Shown: in pieces, positions 54,981 through 64,000 of the stretch
Position numbering within the stretch: the stretch's first letter is position 1
Layout of the letters: every line of letters starts with the position of its first letter
Assembly (NCBI GenBank): GCA_943908365.1
Contig: CALTTH010000010.1
Coordinates: 11,693 to 75,692 of the forward strand
Length of the DNA: 64,000 nt
From: an uncultured Hyphomicrobiales bacterium
GTDB taxonomy: Bacteria > Pseudomonadota > Alphaproteobacteria > Rhizobiales > Rhizobiaceae
Reading direction: 5' to 3'
Program-made: the position numbers and the translations under genes
Notes under the pieces: generated by a model
What the model was told of the DNA's origin: nothing
The model's database searches: none
What the model saw: only the letters and a program-made list of their open reading frames with translations

Positions 54981-56501
54981 ATGGATATGTCGGTGAACTC
55001 TGCGGCTCCACTCGTGACGGAGCCCCGTCGCAGGCTTATTGTCTTTCTATTTCTGATGCTGGCCATGTTCATGGCGACGCTGGATAACCAGATCGTCTCC
55101 ACCGCCTTGCCGACCATTGTGGGCGAGTTCGGCGCGCTTGAACGCTTCGGCTGGGTCGGCTCCGCGTATCTCCTGGCCACCAGCGCCGTCATGCCGGTTT
55201 ATGGAAAGCTTGGCGACCTCTTTGGCCGCAAATATGTGATGATCTTTGCCGTCGTCCTCTTTACTATCGGTTCGCTTGCCTGCGGCCTGGCCTGGTCGAT
55301 GGATTCGTTGATTGCAGCCCGCGTTCTTCAGGGCCTTGGCGGCGGCGGCATCATGGTGTCGATCTTCTCCGTTAACGCTGATCTGTTTGCCCCGCGTGAA
55401 CGCGCCCGCTACCAGAGCTACTCGAGCCTTGTGATCATGGCATCCGGCAGTGTCGGACCGATCCTGGGCGGCACGATGAGCGATCTCTTCGGCTGGCGCT
55501 CTATCTTTCTCATCAACCTGCCCATTGGCATTGTCGTGCTGCTGGGTCTCGCCTTTCTCCTGCCGTATCGTCGACCCGACCGTCAGCCGAAAATTGATTA
55601 CATTGGTGCCGTGTTGCTGGCCGCTGCAATTTCCAGCGTTGTGCTTTGGGCTGATAGTGCTGAACTCTTTGGCTCTCTGATCGCCTGGCAGAGCCTTGCG
55701 ATTATCGCCTTCGCCATCGTCTGCGCCACTCTCTGGGTACAGGTGGAGAAGCGCGCGCCCGAGCCAATTGTGCCGCTGCGCTTGTTCAAGGATTCGACAT
55801 TTCCGTTGCTGATGATCATTTCGATCGTCAGCGGTGGTCTCGGCATCGGCATGGTCAATTACTACGCGCTCTTGCTGCAGACGACGACCGGTCTTTCGCC
55901 TTCTGAAGCTGGCCTCTTCTTCATCGCGGTCACCGGTGGCATCGTCATGGGATCGCTGACGGCAGGCCGGTTGATTTCGAAGACGGGAAGCTACAAGCCG
56001 TTTTCGATCATCAGTCTGTCGATTGCCGTGGTTGCGATGCTGTCGCTCTCGCAGGTCCATGCTGGTACACCCATGGCGATCATTGCTGCACTGTTGTTGC
56101 TGCAAGGACTTGGTGTCGGACTCGGCCAGCAGGCGCCGATCATCGGCGTGCAGAATTCCGCGGCCAAAGCCGATATCGGTGCGGCAAGCGGCGCGGTTAC
56201 CCTGACGCGTATGGGCGGTGCGGCACTTGCCATCTCCATCTACGGTGCGGTCATATCCTCAAGTCTCAAGGGAACCGGCGCCGATATTCAAGGGGTTGGC
56301 AACATTCAGGAACTGACACCCAAAATGCTGGCGCAATTGCCAGCCGCCTCGCAGCAAGCCGTGGCAGATCTCTATGCCGCCGCCTTCACCCCGCTTTTCC
56401 TCGTTGCGGCTGGAACGGCGGTGATCGGTCTGGTCGCTGCGGTGATGCTGAAGAATGTCCGGCTACCGATCAGCATGGAACAGAAGGCGCCGCAAGACTG
56501 A
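54981..56501 (+). CDS. MFS multidrug efflux transporter, DHA2 type
   Basis: A 506-residue proton-drug antiporter with ~14 membrane helices. Motif A GKLGDLFGRKYVMI, motif C-like GPILGGTMSDLFGWRSIFLI, and the start LDNQIVSTALPTIVGEFGAL are typical of EmrB/QacA-like pumps. Its 3' end overlaps the GGDEF gene by 32 bp on the other strand. Confidence 0.92.
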   Translation: MDMSVNSAAPLVTEPRRRLIVFLFLMLAMFMATLDNQIVSTALPTIVGEFGALERFGWVGSAYLLATSAVMPVYGKLGDLFGRKYVMIFAVVLFTIGSLACGLAWSMDSLIAARVLQGLGGGGIMVSIFSVNADLFAPRERARYQSYSSLVIMASGSVGPILGGTMSDLFGWRSIFLINLPIGIVVLLGLAFLLPYRRPDRQPKIDYIGAVLLAAAISSVVLWADSAELFGSLIAWQSLAIIAFAIVCATLWVQVEKRAPEPIVPLRLFKDSTFPLLMIISIVSGGLGIGMVNYYALLLQTTTGLSPSEAGLFFIAVTGGIVMGSLTAGRLISKTGSYKPFSIISLSIAVVAMLSLSQVHAGTPMAIIAALLLLQGLGVGLGQQAPIIGVQNSAAKADIGAASGAVTLTRMGGAALAISIYGAVISSSLKGTGADIQGVGNIQELTPKMLAQLPAASQQAVADLYAAAFTPLFLVAAGTAVIGLVAAVMLKNVRLPISMEQKAPQD

Positions 56502-57300
56502 AATCTGGCGGCATCGGTATCGATATGTCCCGACCAATGACGGCCCGGTTGCGGCCGTCTCGTTTGGCCTCATACATGCGCAAGTCGGCCTCCTTGAGGA
56601 GAACGTCTGCATCATAAAGCGCGGAAAAACTCGCTGTCCCTATGCTGATGCTGAGCTCAACGATCGCGCCGGACTCCGTCAGAAGTGGCGTCGACGACAC
56701 CGATTCCAGGAACACCGTAGCCATGCGGTCGATCTCCGCCGGCGAAGTGACACTATCGAGGAAGATGACGAATTCCTCGCCGCCGATGCGCCCTAGAAAA
56801 TCGTCTGGTCTCAGACCTTTTCGCAGCGCCTTGGCAATCGTCTGTAAGGCCTGATCCCCGGTCCGATGGCCGAAGCGGTCATTGATTGACTTGAAGTGAT
56901 CCGCGTCGATGAAGAGCACGGTGCCTTCGGTGCTAGCGCACTCGCTCATGCGCTGCATGAAGCCGAGACGATTATAGGCCCCGGTCATGGGATCGCGCAG
57001 TGACGCCTCTATGGCAGCGGCATGGGCGGCAACCAGATCTCGATGCAGACTATCGAGTTCCAGATGAGAGCGGGTGAGGGCGGCGCGGGCCTGTTTCAAC
57101 CGCTCCAGCTGATAGAACTGAACGCCGCTGGCTGGTCCGGCGATGGCGATCGGGCAGATGATTGCCATCAAGAGACCGACACCTTCCACGGTGCCTCCCA
57201 TCTGCGGAACGAGGACTGAAACGATCAAGAGGGATGCCGCCAAAGACCCGAAAGCTGCGAGCGTGGCGCGAAAGATGATGCGTGACCAGAACCCCTTCAT
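56470..57300 (-). CDS. Membrane-anchored GGDEF diguanylate cyclase
   Basis: A 276-residue protein with two membrane helices (~15-32 and ~40-62), a coiled linker (QLERLKQARAALTRSHLELD) and a GGDEF domain ~100-260: LRDPMTGAYNRLGFMQRM, FIDADHFKSINDRFGHRTGD, RIGGEEFVIFLDS. An RPDD inhibitory site precedes GGEEF. It should make cyclic di-GMP. Confidence 0.92.
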   Translation of the reverse strand: MKGFWSRIIFRATLAAFGSLAASLLIVSVLVPQMGGTVEGVGLLMAIICPIAIAGPASGVQFYQLERLKQARAALTRSHLELDSLHRDLVAAHAAAIEASLRDPMTGAYNRLGFMQRMSECASTEGTVLFIDADHFKSINDRFGHRTGDQALQTIAKALRKGLRPDDFLGRIGGEEFVIFLDSVTSPAEIDRMATVFLESVSSTPLLTESGAIVELSISIGTASFSALYDADVLLKEADLRMYEAKRDGRNRAVIGRDISIPMPPDFSLAAPSVPC

Positions 57301-57439
57301 TGTGCCGATACCCCTTTTGCCGGCAAAACCGCGTCCCCCGCCACACCGTTTCGCACAGAATGAACCTTATTCCGCACGGTTCGTTTTGTCTTGCGCAAGA
57401 AGTTTTGAAGCATCGTAAATTTCGGTCGATCCCGACGCC

Positions 57440-58450
57440 ATGAAACCAGAAAAACTGCTCAGCCCAACACCGAAGGGGCTTTATTGCCCGGTGGGTGACT
57501 TTTACATCGACCCGGTGAAGCCGGTGCCGAAGGCGTTGATCACCCATGGTCACTCGGACCACGCGCGGGCAGGGCATGAGAAGGTGCTGGCCACGCGCCA
57601 GACACTCGACATCATGCGCTTGCGGTATGGCGAGGATTTCACCGTCAGCGAACAGGCCATCGATTTCGGCGAGACCGCGCAAGTCAATGGCGTGACCGTC
57701 GGGTTTCATCCGGCCGGACACGTGCTCGGCTCCGCCCAGATCTCCATCGAATATGACGGTTTGCGCATCGTCGCGTCGGGAGACTACAAGCGCGGCGTCG
57801 ATCCCACCTGTGCACCCTTTGAGCCCGTGGCCTGCGACGTCTTCATCACCGAAGCCACCTTCGCGCTTCCAGTGTTTCATCACCCGGCGCCAGCCCGTGA
57901 GATTGCCAAGCTCCTGACGTCTATTCGCCAATTCCCGGAGCGCACGCATCTTGTCGGCGCCTATTCGCTCGGCAAAGCGCAGCGCGTGTTGCGACTGCTG
58001 CGCGACAACGGCTATTCCGGGCCGGTCTATATTCACGGCGCTCTGGCAAAGCTCTGCGATTATTACGTCTCCCAAGGCATCGATCTAGGCGATATCCGCC
58101 CTGCCACATTGGAGAAGAGCAATCCGGCGCAGTTCAAGGGCGCGATCGTCGTCGGACCGCCTTCGGCTTTTCAGGAGCGTTGGGCGCGCCGCTTCAACGA
58201 GCCGCTGATTGCATTTGCCTCGGGTTGGATGATGGTGCGCCAGCGTGCCAAACAGGGCGGTGTCGAATTGCCGCTGGTAATTTCCGATCACTGCGATTGG
58301 CCGGAACTCTTGGAAACGATCAAGGAAGTCGCGCCATCGGAAGTGTGGGTCACGCATGGGCGTGAAGAGGCGTTGGTGCGTTGGTGCGAACTTCAGGGCA
58401 TTCCGGCTCGTCCGCTGCATCTCGTCGGCTATGAAGATGAGGGGGATTGA
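57440..58450 (+). CDS. Ligase-associated DNA exonuclease (MBL/beta-CASP-like)
   Basis: A 336-residue metallo-hydrolase. THGHSDHARAGHEKVLAT is the metal motif; FHPAGHVLGSAQISIEYDG, VASGDYKRGVDPTCAPFEP, ITEATFALPVFHHP and the late SDHCDWPELLETI complete it. Such proteins lie next to ATP-dependent DNA ligases and are thought to trim ends for repair. The ligase gene follows after 2 bp. Confidence 0.92.
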   Translation: MKPEKLLSPTPKGLYCPVGDFYIDPVKPVPKALITHGHSDHARAGHEKVLATRQTLDIMRLRYGEDFTVSEQAIDFGETAQVNGVTVGFHPAGHVLGSAQISIEYDGLRIVASGDYKRGVDPTCAPFEPVACDVFITEATFALPVFHHPAPAREIAKLLTSIRQFPERTHLVGAYSLGKAQRVLRLLRDNGYSGPVYIHGALAKLCDYYVSQGIDLGDIRPATLEKSNPAQFKGAIVVGPPSAFQERWARRFNEPLIAFASGWMMVRQRAKQGGVELPLVISDHCDWPELLETIKEVAPSEVWVTHGREEALVRWCELQGIPARPLHLVGYEDEGD

Positions 58451-58452
58451 GC

Positions 58453-60078
58453 GTGAAAGCTTTTGCAACCCTTCTCGACCGTCTTGTCCTCACACCATCC
58501 AGAAACGGCAAGCTGACGCTTTTGACGGATTACTTCCGTGACACGCCCGATCCTGATCGTGGATATGGGCTTGCGGCGATTGCAGGCACCCTCGATCTGA
58601 AAAGCGTCAAACCGGCCTTGCTTCGCGAACTGGTTCTGGAACGCATGGACGAGGTCCTGTTCCGCTACTCCTACGACTATGTCGGTGATCTGGCCGAAAC
58701 GATCTCGCTCGTCTGGGATACCAGCCCGAACGCCGATTTGCCCCAGGCGAACGATCCGAGCCTCGGCGAAGTCGTGCGCAAGATCAACGCGCTCGGCAAG
58801 ACGGAAGTGCGCGGCGCAGTGCGAGAGCTTCTGGATCGGCTGGATACATCCTCGCGCTTTGCCTTTCTGAAGCTGGTCACAGGCGGCCTGCGCATCGGGG
58901 TGTCTGCGCGCCTTGCCCGGCAGGCGCTTGCGGACTTCGCCGGCAAGGACATTACCGAGATCGAAACGCTCTGGCATGGTTTGGAGCCGCCCTATGAGCC
59001 GCTGTTCGCGTGGCTGGAGGGAAAGACAGACCGACCGCTTCTGGCGACACCGGCGATCTTTCATTCCGTCATGCTGTCAACGCCTGTCGGCGACAATGAC
59101 CTGACCAATCTCGATCCGCAGGATTTTGCGGCGGAGTGAAAATGGGATGGTATTCGCGTTCAACTCTCCCGCGCCGGCGATACCCGCAAGCTCTACTCCC
59201 GGTCCGGCGACGACATCTCAGGCGCTTTTCCGGATATTCTAGAGGCCGCGAATTTCGATGGTGTCATCGATGGCGAGCTCCTGATTGGTGGCACGGCGCG
59301 CTCCAACAGCGCCACGCGAACCTTTTCAGACCTTCAACAGCGGTTGAACCGCAAGACGGTCACCGGTCGGATGATGGAGGAGTATCCCGCCTTCATCCGC
59401 GCCTACGACCTGCTGTTCAAGGGCGAAGAAGACATTCGCGGCGACACCTATCTTGAGCGACGCCAGCAGCTAACCGATCTCATCGAGACGGCGCCGCATG
59501 ACCGTTTCGATCTTTCGCCACTGGTACCCTTTGCCAACTGGCAGGAACTTGACGATCTGCGCAAAGCGCCACCCGATCCCGTGATTGAAGGCGTGATGAT
59601 CAAGCGCAAGGACAGCGTCTATCAGGCGGGGCGTGCCAAGGGGCCGTGGTTTAAATGGAAGCGCGATCCCTTCAACATCGACGCGGTGATGATGTATGCG
59701 CAGCGTGGCCACGGAAAGCGCTCCAGCTACTATTCCGATTTCACCTTTGGCGTCTGGGCAGATGGTGAAGATGGCGAACAACTCGTGCCCGTGGGCAAAG
59801 CCTATTTCGGCTTCACCGATGCGGAGCTTGAGGTTCTCGACAAGTTCGTCCGCGACAACACCGTCGAACGCTTCGGCCCGGTGCGCGCCGTGCGCGCCAC
59901 GCCATCTTTCGGTTTTGTGCTGGAAGTTGCGTTTGAGGGCATCAATCGCTCGGCTCGCCATAAATCCGGCGTGGCGATGCGCTTTCCACGAATCGCACGA
60001 TTGCGTGCAGACAAACTTCCCTCCGAAGCCGATCGGTTGGTCACTCTTATGGCGATGGTCGATGAACGGGAGGCTTGA
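58453..60078 (+). pseudogene. ATP-dependent DNA ligase broken by an in-frame TGA
   Basis: A frame of 542 codons interrupted only by TGA at 59137-59139. Before it: DNA-binding domain (RNGKLTLLTDYFRDTPDPDR, GLRIGVSARLARQALADFAG). After it, in the same frame, KWDGIRVQLSRAGDTRKLYS contains the catalytic lysine (KxDG), then GVIDGELLIG, EGVMIKRKDSVYQAGRAKGP, WFKWKRDPFNIDAVMMYAQR and an OB-fold end. The family reads E-W/Y-KWDG here, so TGG to TGA is the likely change. GTG 58453 is preceded by GAGGGGG. The truncated 228-residue product would have no ligase activity. Confidence 0.85.
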
Positions 60079-60171
60079 ATGCAGATGACGTTATTAAAGA
60101 GAAACATTAAGTAGACAATTGGACATTCCGGTGCTGAAATTGTGCTGTGCAACGCTGATCGGATTTCCCAC

Positions 60172-61110
60172 ATGACAGACAAGCGCATGGATAAGATTTT
60201 TCCTTTTTCTCCTACACGCCGCGCCCTGCTGGCGGGTACATTCGGCCTCGGTGCAGCGGCTCTCATGCCGAAAGGCGCACATTCCGAAGTGGATATGCCG
60301 CCAGTTCTGCCGCTGGAGAATGAGGACTACGCCAAAGCGCGCGAAAGATTTCAAACGCACCTCCTGCGAAAGATGTCTGCACCTGAAAAATCCCAGCCGC
60401 TCGGCACACCACCCGGTGCACGGCGCGTCACCTACCCCGGTGGCCCGAACGGCTCCATAGAACTCGTTGCCTGGTTGTCGGAATATGTTCCGGAAAAGAA
60501 GCTGAAGCCCGCCGTTCTTTTCCTCCATGGGGGCAACGCGACGGGCGATGGTCACTGGGCATTGATGAAGCCTTACTGGGAGGCAGGCTTTGTGGTGATG
60601 CTGCCATCCTTCCGCGGCGAAAACGGCCAGAAGGGATATTACTCCGGCTTCTATGACGAGACGTCCGATGCGCTATCCGCCGCTGAGTTTCTCGAAAATT
60701 TGCCTGGCATCGACAAGGATCGCTTCTTCCTGGCCGGTCACTCCAATGGCGGCACGCTCTCATTGCTGGCGGCGATGACACGAAAATTCCGTGCAGCCGT
60801 ACCGGTCTCGGCGGGTGTGAACTCCTGGCGCTACTTCAACCGCTATACGGATGAACTGTGTTTCGATGAGAGCAATCAGCAGGAGTTCATCATGCGCTCC
60901 TCGGTCTGTTTCGGTCATAGCCTGAAATGCCCGACCCTGTTACTGCGCGGCACAGAGGAGCGACCGTTCGACGCTGATCATAAGCTTCTCGTCGAACGCG
61001 CAACAGCCGTGGGTGCCAAAATCAGCCACAGGCTGCTGCCCGGCACGCATAATGGCGTCGTGCCGCATGCGGTGGACGAAAGCATTCGCTTCTTCAACAA
61101 TTTCGTCTGA
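60172..61110 (+). CDS. Exported alpha/beta hydrolase (dienelactone-hydrolase-like)
   Basis: A 312-residue hydrolase. A Tat-like signal (SPTRRALLAGTFGLGAAALM) suggests export. The fold shows VLFLHGGNATGDGHWALMKP (oxyanion hole), FFLAGHSNGGTLSLLAAMTR (nucleophile Ser) and a late His in LPGTHNGVVPHA; the Asp is probably in ERPFDADHKLL. Substrate unknown. ATG 60172 starts MTDKRMDKIF; an in-frame TTG/ATG upstream is unlikely. Confidence 0.85.
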   Translation: MTDKRMDKIFPFSPTRRALLAGTFGLGAAALMPKGAHSEVDMPPVLPLENEDYAKARERFQTHLLRKMSAPEKSQPLGTPPGARRVTYPGGPNGSIELVAWLSEYVPEKKLKPAVLFLHGGNATGDGHWALMKPYWEAGFVVMLPSFRGENGQKGYYSGFYDETSDALSAAEFLENLPGIDKDRFFLAGHSNGGTLSLLAAMTRKFRAAVPVSAGVNSWRYFNRYTDELCFDESNQQEFIMRSSVCFGHSLKCPTLLLRGTEERPFDADHKLLVERATAVGAKISHRLLPGTHNGVVPHAVDESIRFFNNFV

Positions 61111-61212
61111 AGTCCCGCGCGGGTAGCACGGCGCCGTCAGCACCCATCTATCCAGCCTCGCGCCAGCCGCGCGAGTCATTGTGCCGCCAGTGATCTATCT
61201 TGAAGCGGTTCG

Positions 61213-62097
61213 ATGATTGTATTTGCCCTGAAGACCCTCCGCCGATTTGCCTGCGTGTTTATAACAGCGCCGCTTCTGAGCGGTTGCCTGTTCATCACCG
61301 ACACCAGTCGCATGAATGCAGATGTCTTCGTGCGGGAAACGGCGCCTGTCTTCAATTACAACAATGTCGGCTCCATCCCACGCGAGCCTCTGCCGCAGAC
61401 GCCAGGCTCGATCAATAGCCGTCCGCCGGATCTCTTCCGCTCGCAGTTCCAGCAGCTTTACGGCCCACCGACCACCGCACGTCCGGCGCCGGCACTTTCC
61501 CCTGCCTATCGTGATCGCACGATGGGATACGGCTTACCCGTCTCCAATCCGCTCCACCGCGCCATGTATGACGTGTTGTCGGATGACGGTCATACGCTGC
61601 CCGCCATTCCATACAGCCGCATCGATCCGCGGTTTCTGCGCCAGGAGGTCAGCTACCAGACGGCGGAAGCACCCGGCACCATCGTCGTCGATACGAGACA
61701 ACATTTCCTGTATCTGGTGCAGCCTGGCGGCAAGGCGGTCCGTTACGGTGTCGGTCTTGGACGATCAGGCTATGCCTGGTCAGGGCGGGGCGCCATCCAG
61801 TGGAAGGCCAAATGGCCGCGCTGGACGCCACCCGATGAAATGGTGCAGCGACAACCGGAGCTCGCGTCGATCTCGGCGGCGCGCGGCGGCATGGTTCCTG
61901 GTCTGAACAACCCGCTCGGTGCGCGGGCTCTTTACATTTTCAAGGACGGCAAGGACACGCTCTACCGTGTGCATGGAACGCCGGACTGGCAATCGGTCGG
62001 CAAGGCAACCTCGTCCGGTTGCGTCAGAATGCTCAATCAGGACGTGATCGATCTTTACGATCGCGTGCCGCAGGGCGCGCCGATTGTGGTGATGTGA
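61213..62097 (+). CDS. L,D-transpeptidase (YkuD), lipoprotein
   Basis: A 294-residue peptidoglycan crosslinking enzyme. Signal peptide ends LLSGC, a lipobox (Cys25). A proline-rich spacer precedes the catalytic domain from ~155: GTIVVDTRQHFLYLVQPGG, YRVHGTPDW and TSSGCVRMLNQDVIDLYDRV with the catalytic Cys. Forms 3-3 crosslinks or attaches lipoproteins. A close paralogue follows. Confidence 0.92.
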   Translation: MIVFALKTLRRFACVFITAPLLSGCLFITDTSRMNADVFVRETAPVFNYNNVGSIPREPLPQTPGSINSRPPDLFRSQFQQLYGPPTTARPAPALSPAYRDRTMGYGLPVSNPLHRAMYDVLSDDGHTLPAIPYSRIDPRFLRQEVSYQTAEAPGTIVVDTRQHFLYLVQPGGKAVRYGVGLGRSGYAWSGRGAIQWKAKWPRWTPPDEMVQRQPELASISAARGGMVPGLNNPLGARALYIFKDGKDTLYRVHGTPDWQSVGKATSSGCVRMLNQDVIDLYDRVPQGAPIVVM

Positions 62098-62291
62098 ACA
62101 CGACGATCGGTAAAAGCATCCCGTCGGTACTAATGTTGCAAGGCTGCAACTGGTTTTCAGTATGTCTTAACCACTATAGCAATAGCTGATGTAACGTGGA
62201 ACAAACGACGTACGGCGAGATTGAAAGGCAGGTTCTGCACGCTTCGGTACAGTGCCTCCCTCTTCGCCTCCGATGTGAGAAAACCGGACTT

Positions 62292-63029
62292 ATGATGAGC
62301 ACCGACACAGATCTTTCAAGACGGACTTTCCTTTCCCTTCTGGGCCTTTCTTCCGCGTCGCTGTTGGCGGGGTGTGCATCATCCGGTGTCGGCCCCTATG
62401 ACAGCACGCAGCCGCTCGGTTTCGCCGGTGGCGTTGCCAATGATTTCCGCCAAATGTTCTCCTCCGGTATTTCGGACGCCGAGCTGGCGGTGATGTACGG
62501 CACGGTTGAGGATGGCGGTTTCGTTATCCCGGCAGTGCCGTATCAGAAAATTGATCGCCGCTATTACCGCCAGCGGGTCGTGGACCCAACAGGTGAGCGT
62601 CCGGGAACAGTCGTTGTCGATACGCGCTCGCGCTTCCTCTATGTGGTTGAGCCAGGCGGCACGGCGATGCGTTATGGCGTTGGCATCGGTCGCGAAGGCT
62701 TCGCCTGGTCGGGCGAGGGCGTCATTCAGTGGCGTCAGAAGTGGCCCAAGTGGACGCCGCCGGATGAGATGGTGGCGCGTCAGCCGGAGCTGGTCAAATA
62801 TTCCTCTAAGAATGGCGGCATGGCGCCTGGCCTGAAAAACCCGTTGGGCGCACGCGCTCTCTATATCTTCCAGAACGGCAAGGATACACTCTACCGTCTG
62901 CACGGGTCGCCAGAGTGGAACTCCATCGGTAAGGCGGTGTCGTCTGGCTGCGTGCGCCTGATGAACCAGGACATTATCGACCTTTATGACCGCGTCCCGA
63001 ACAAGGCGCGTGTGGTCGTCTGGCAGTAA
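62292..63029 (+). CDS. L,D-transpeptidase (YkuD), Tat/lipobox
   Basis: A 245-residue paralogue of the gene before it. The start (MMSTDTDLSRRTFLSLLGLS) carries twin arginines and then SLLAGCASS, a lipobox. Catalytic domain: GTVVVDTRSRFLYVVEPGG, YRLHGSPEW, VSSGCVRLMNQDIIDLYDRV. It lacks the proline-rich spacer. Upstream ATG 62196 has no signal-peptide sense, so 62292 is used. Confidence 0.9.
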   Translation: MMSTDTDLSRRTFLSLLGLSSASLLAGCASSGVGPYDSTQPLGFAGGVANDFRQMFSSGISDAELAVMYGTVEDGGFVIPAVPYQKIDRRYYRQRVVDPTGERPGTVVVDTRSRFLYVVEPGGTAMRYGVGIGREGFAWSGEGVIQWRQKWPKWTPPDEMVARQPELVKYSSKNGGMAPGLKNPLGARALYIFQNGKDTLYRLHGSPEWNSIGKAVSSGCVRLMNQDIIDLYDRVPNKARVVVWQ

Positions 63030-63177
63030 GCGGTCTCGCTTCGACTATCCACCACCCTCATGCTTTGGCGTTGAGGGTGGTGCAAACATGCCCTGTAACA
63101 GCGCCGGCCTGTTGCTGTCTTCGCCTATGTTGAGTGGCGAAAACGTGTGCTGCGACGGGGGGGCGACGCGACCGATA

Positions 63178-63624
63178 TTAGGCTCGCGCCAGATTGTCCT
63201 TTAAAGAATTCAACCGATCCCGAATTTGCCCAAGCTCTTCAAGGCTGCATCCTGTCGCTTCGCCGATGGAGCGCATGACATGGACTGCCTTCTTTTTCAT
63301 GTCTGCGCCTTCCTGTGTCAGGCTGATGACGACCTGGCGCTCATCCTGCTTGCCGCGTTTGCGGGTAATGAGTCCTGCCTGCTCAAGCCGCTTCAGGAGA
63401 GGGGAGAGGGTGCCCGAATCCAGCCCGAGCGTTTCACCGAGCGCCTTTACCGTGGCGTTGTCTTCCTCCCACAGCGCCATCATCACCAGATATTGCGGGT
63501 ATGTGAGGCCAAGCGGCTCTAACAACGGCTTGTAAGCCCGCGTAAACGCATGGGCTGCGCCGTAAAGCGCGAAACATATCTGCACGTCCAGCCTCAAAAG
63601 GCCTTCCATTGTCCCGTCGTCCAT
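63178..63624 (-). CDS. ohrR: Organic hydroperoxide repressor OhrR
   Basis: A 148-residue MarR-family redox sensor. LDVQICFALYGAAHAFTRAY carries the reactive Cys near residue 15; the winged helix is TVKALGETLGLDSGTLSPLL with RKRGKQDERQVVISLTQEG. Oxidation of Cys by organic peroxides releases DNA. Start ATG 63624 has GGAG 9 nt upstream. Divergent from ohr. Confidence 0.92.
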   Translation of the reverse strand: MDDGTMEGLLRLDVQICFALYGAAHAFTRAYKPLLEPLGLTYPQYLVMMALWEEDNATVKALGETLGLDSGTLSPLLKRLEQAGLITRKRGKQDERQVVISLTQEGADMKKKAVHVMRSIGEATGCSLEELGQIRDRLNSLKDNLARA

Positions 63625-63907
63625 TCGTGTGAGCTCCAAAATGCGCTGTTGAAGCGCTCTCTTGCTGCTCGGACAGTCTTCATCGGAAAGAGTTTCACAG
63701 AATAGAAGCATCCTAGGCGTCAATCTCTGAGAGATCGACTGCCGATGTTTCTCCATTCTGCGAAATTCCGTTCCGGCGAAGCAATTCCGCGCGGCAGGGA
63801 AGCGCTCTAGGGAACATTTTATCCCGTCACTCGGTTCCTGCTGCATGCGAAGGCCGAGCAATCTTATTAACCTTATCGCAGAGACAAGAAAATTTTTCAA
63901 TGCGCAA

Positions 63908-63926
63908 AATTGTATTGCGCGCAATT
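63908..63926. promoter_or_regulatory. Probable OhrR operator
   Basis: AATTGTATTGCGCGCAATT is an inverted repeat with AATTG/CAATT arms, inside the ohrR-ohr gap and ~50 bp before ohr. The gap is 350 bp and carries no gene; the site fits the AT-rich inverted repeats bound by OhrR in related bacteria. Confidence 0.6.
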
Positions 63927-63974
63927 GAATAACGCGCTATAAGATACCCAACGCAAACCAAGGGAGTACATGAC

Positions 63975-64000
63975 ATGCCAATTCTCTACACAACCAAGGC
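63975..64000 (+). CDS. ohr: Organic hydroperoxide resistance protein Ohr, first codons
   Basis: Only MPILYTTKA is inside the window. This is the typical Ohr start; GGGAG is 8 nt before the ATG and the divergent ohrR supports the call. Confidence 0.85.

Noticed and set aside
58453..60078. TGA read as tryptophan or selenocysteine in the ligase
   Set aside because: Many genes in the window end in TGA, and no SECIS-like structure could be identified; a nonsense mutation or sequencing error is simpler.

Overview
The window looks like the main chromosome of an alphaproteobacterium of the Agrobacterium/Rhizobium group. This is judged from gene content and protein similarity that I recognise, not from a search. 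The markers are PPDK, an APS-reductase type cysH-cysD-cysN set, betI-betB-betA without a choline sulfatase gene, a Rhizobium-type asparaginase, a ligase-associated exonuclease paired with an ATP-dependent DNA ligase, tandem Tat/lipobox L,D-transpeptidases, and a divergent ohrR/ohr pair cut by the right edge.

Layout. 1-4.4 kb: end of ppdK, a small lipoprotein, a DUF1499 protein, and an overlapping DCC-thioredoxin-like/MBL hydrolase pair. 4.65-23.06 kb: an 18.4 kb integrated element in the 3' end of tRNA-Gln(TTG), bounded by a 17-bp direct repeat of the tRNA end. 23.2-32.9 kb: malate:quinone oxidoreductase, a lipoprotein, tRNA-Pro(CGG), an operon of four small unknown proteins, an operon with a DapA-like protein lacking its catalytic residues, a glycosyltransferase gene broken by an in-frame TAG, a large capsule-synthesis-like/methyltransferase fusion, and a 25-residue membrane peptide. 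33-40.7 kb: divergent sulfate assimilation (cysH-D-N) and sulfate uptake (sbp-cysT-W-A) operons. 41-64 kb: quinone oxidoreductase, EAL-CBS-GGDEF protein, orphan ParD-like protein, choline-to-betaine operon with a clear BetI operator, ClC channel, DUF3750 protein, asparaginase, GST, two diguanylate cyclases, a divergent MarR/MFS efflux pair, the exonuclease/ligase pair (ligase broken by TGA), an alpha/beta hydrolase, two L,D-transpeptidases, and ohrR/ohr.

The element is the most unusual part. Every gene I recognise in it lies on the minus strand. From attR it runs: integrase, portal, a 29-aa membrane peptide, a 69-aa protein, a tail-chaperone-like protein, a prohead protease/capsid fusion, a two-domain tail chaperone, HNH nuclease, a triple-repeat HTH-like protein, connectors, TerS, TerL, tape measure, one minor tail protein. 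Then comes a roughly 500-bp gene-free stretch with iteron-like repeats, and finally about ten small genes. I find no CI-type repressor, replication gene, tail tube, baseplate, fibre or lysis cassette. Most late genes overlap by ATGA or TAATG. It is either a decayed prophage with a rearranged late region or a compact phage satellite that makes its own capsid; the sequence alone does not decide.

Outside the element most genes are ordinary housekeeping or metabolic functions. Several small genes missed by a 60-residue cut-off are listed with the ribosome-binding site or overlap that supports each one.
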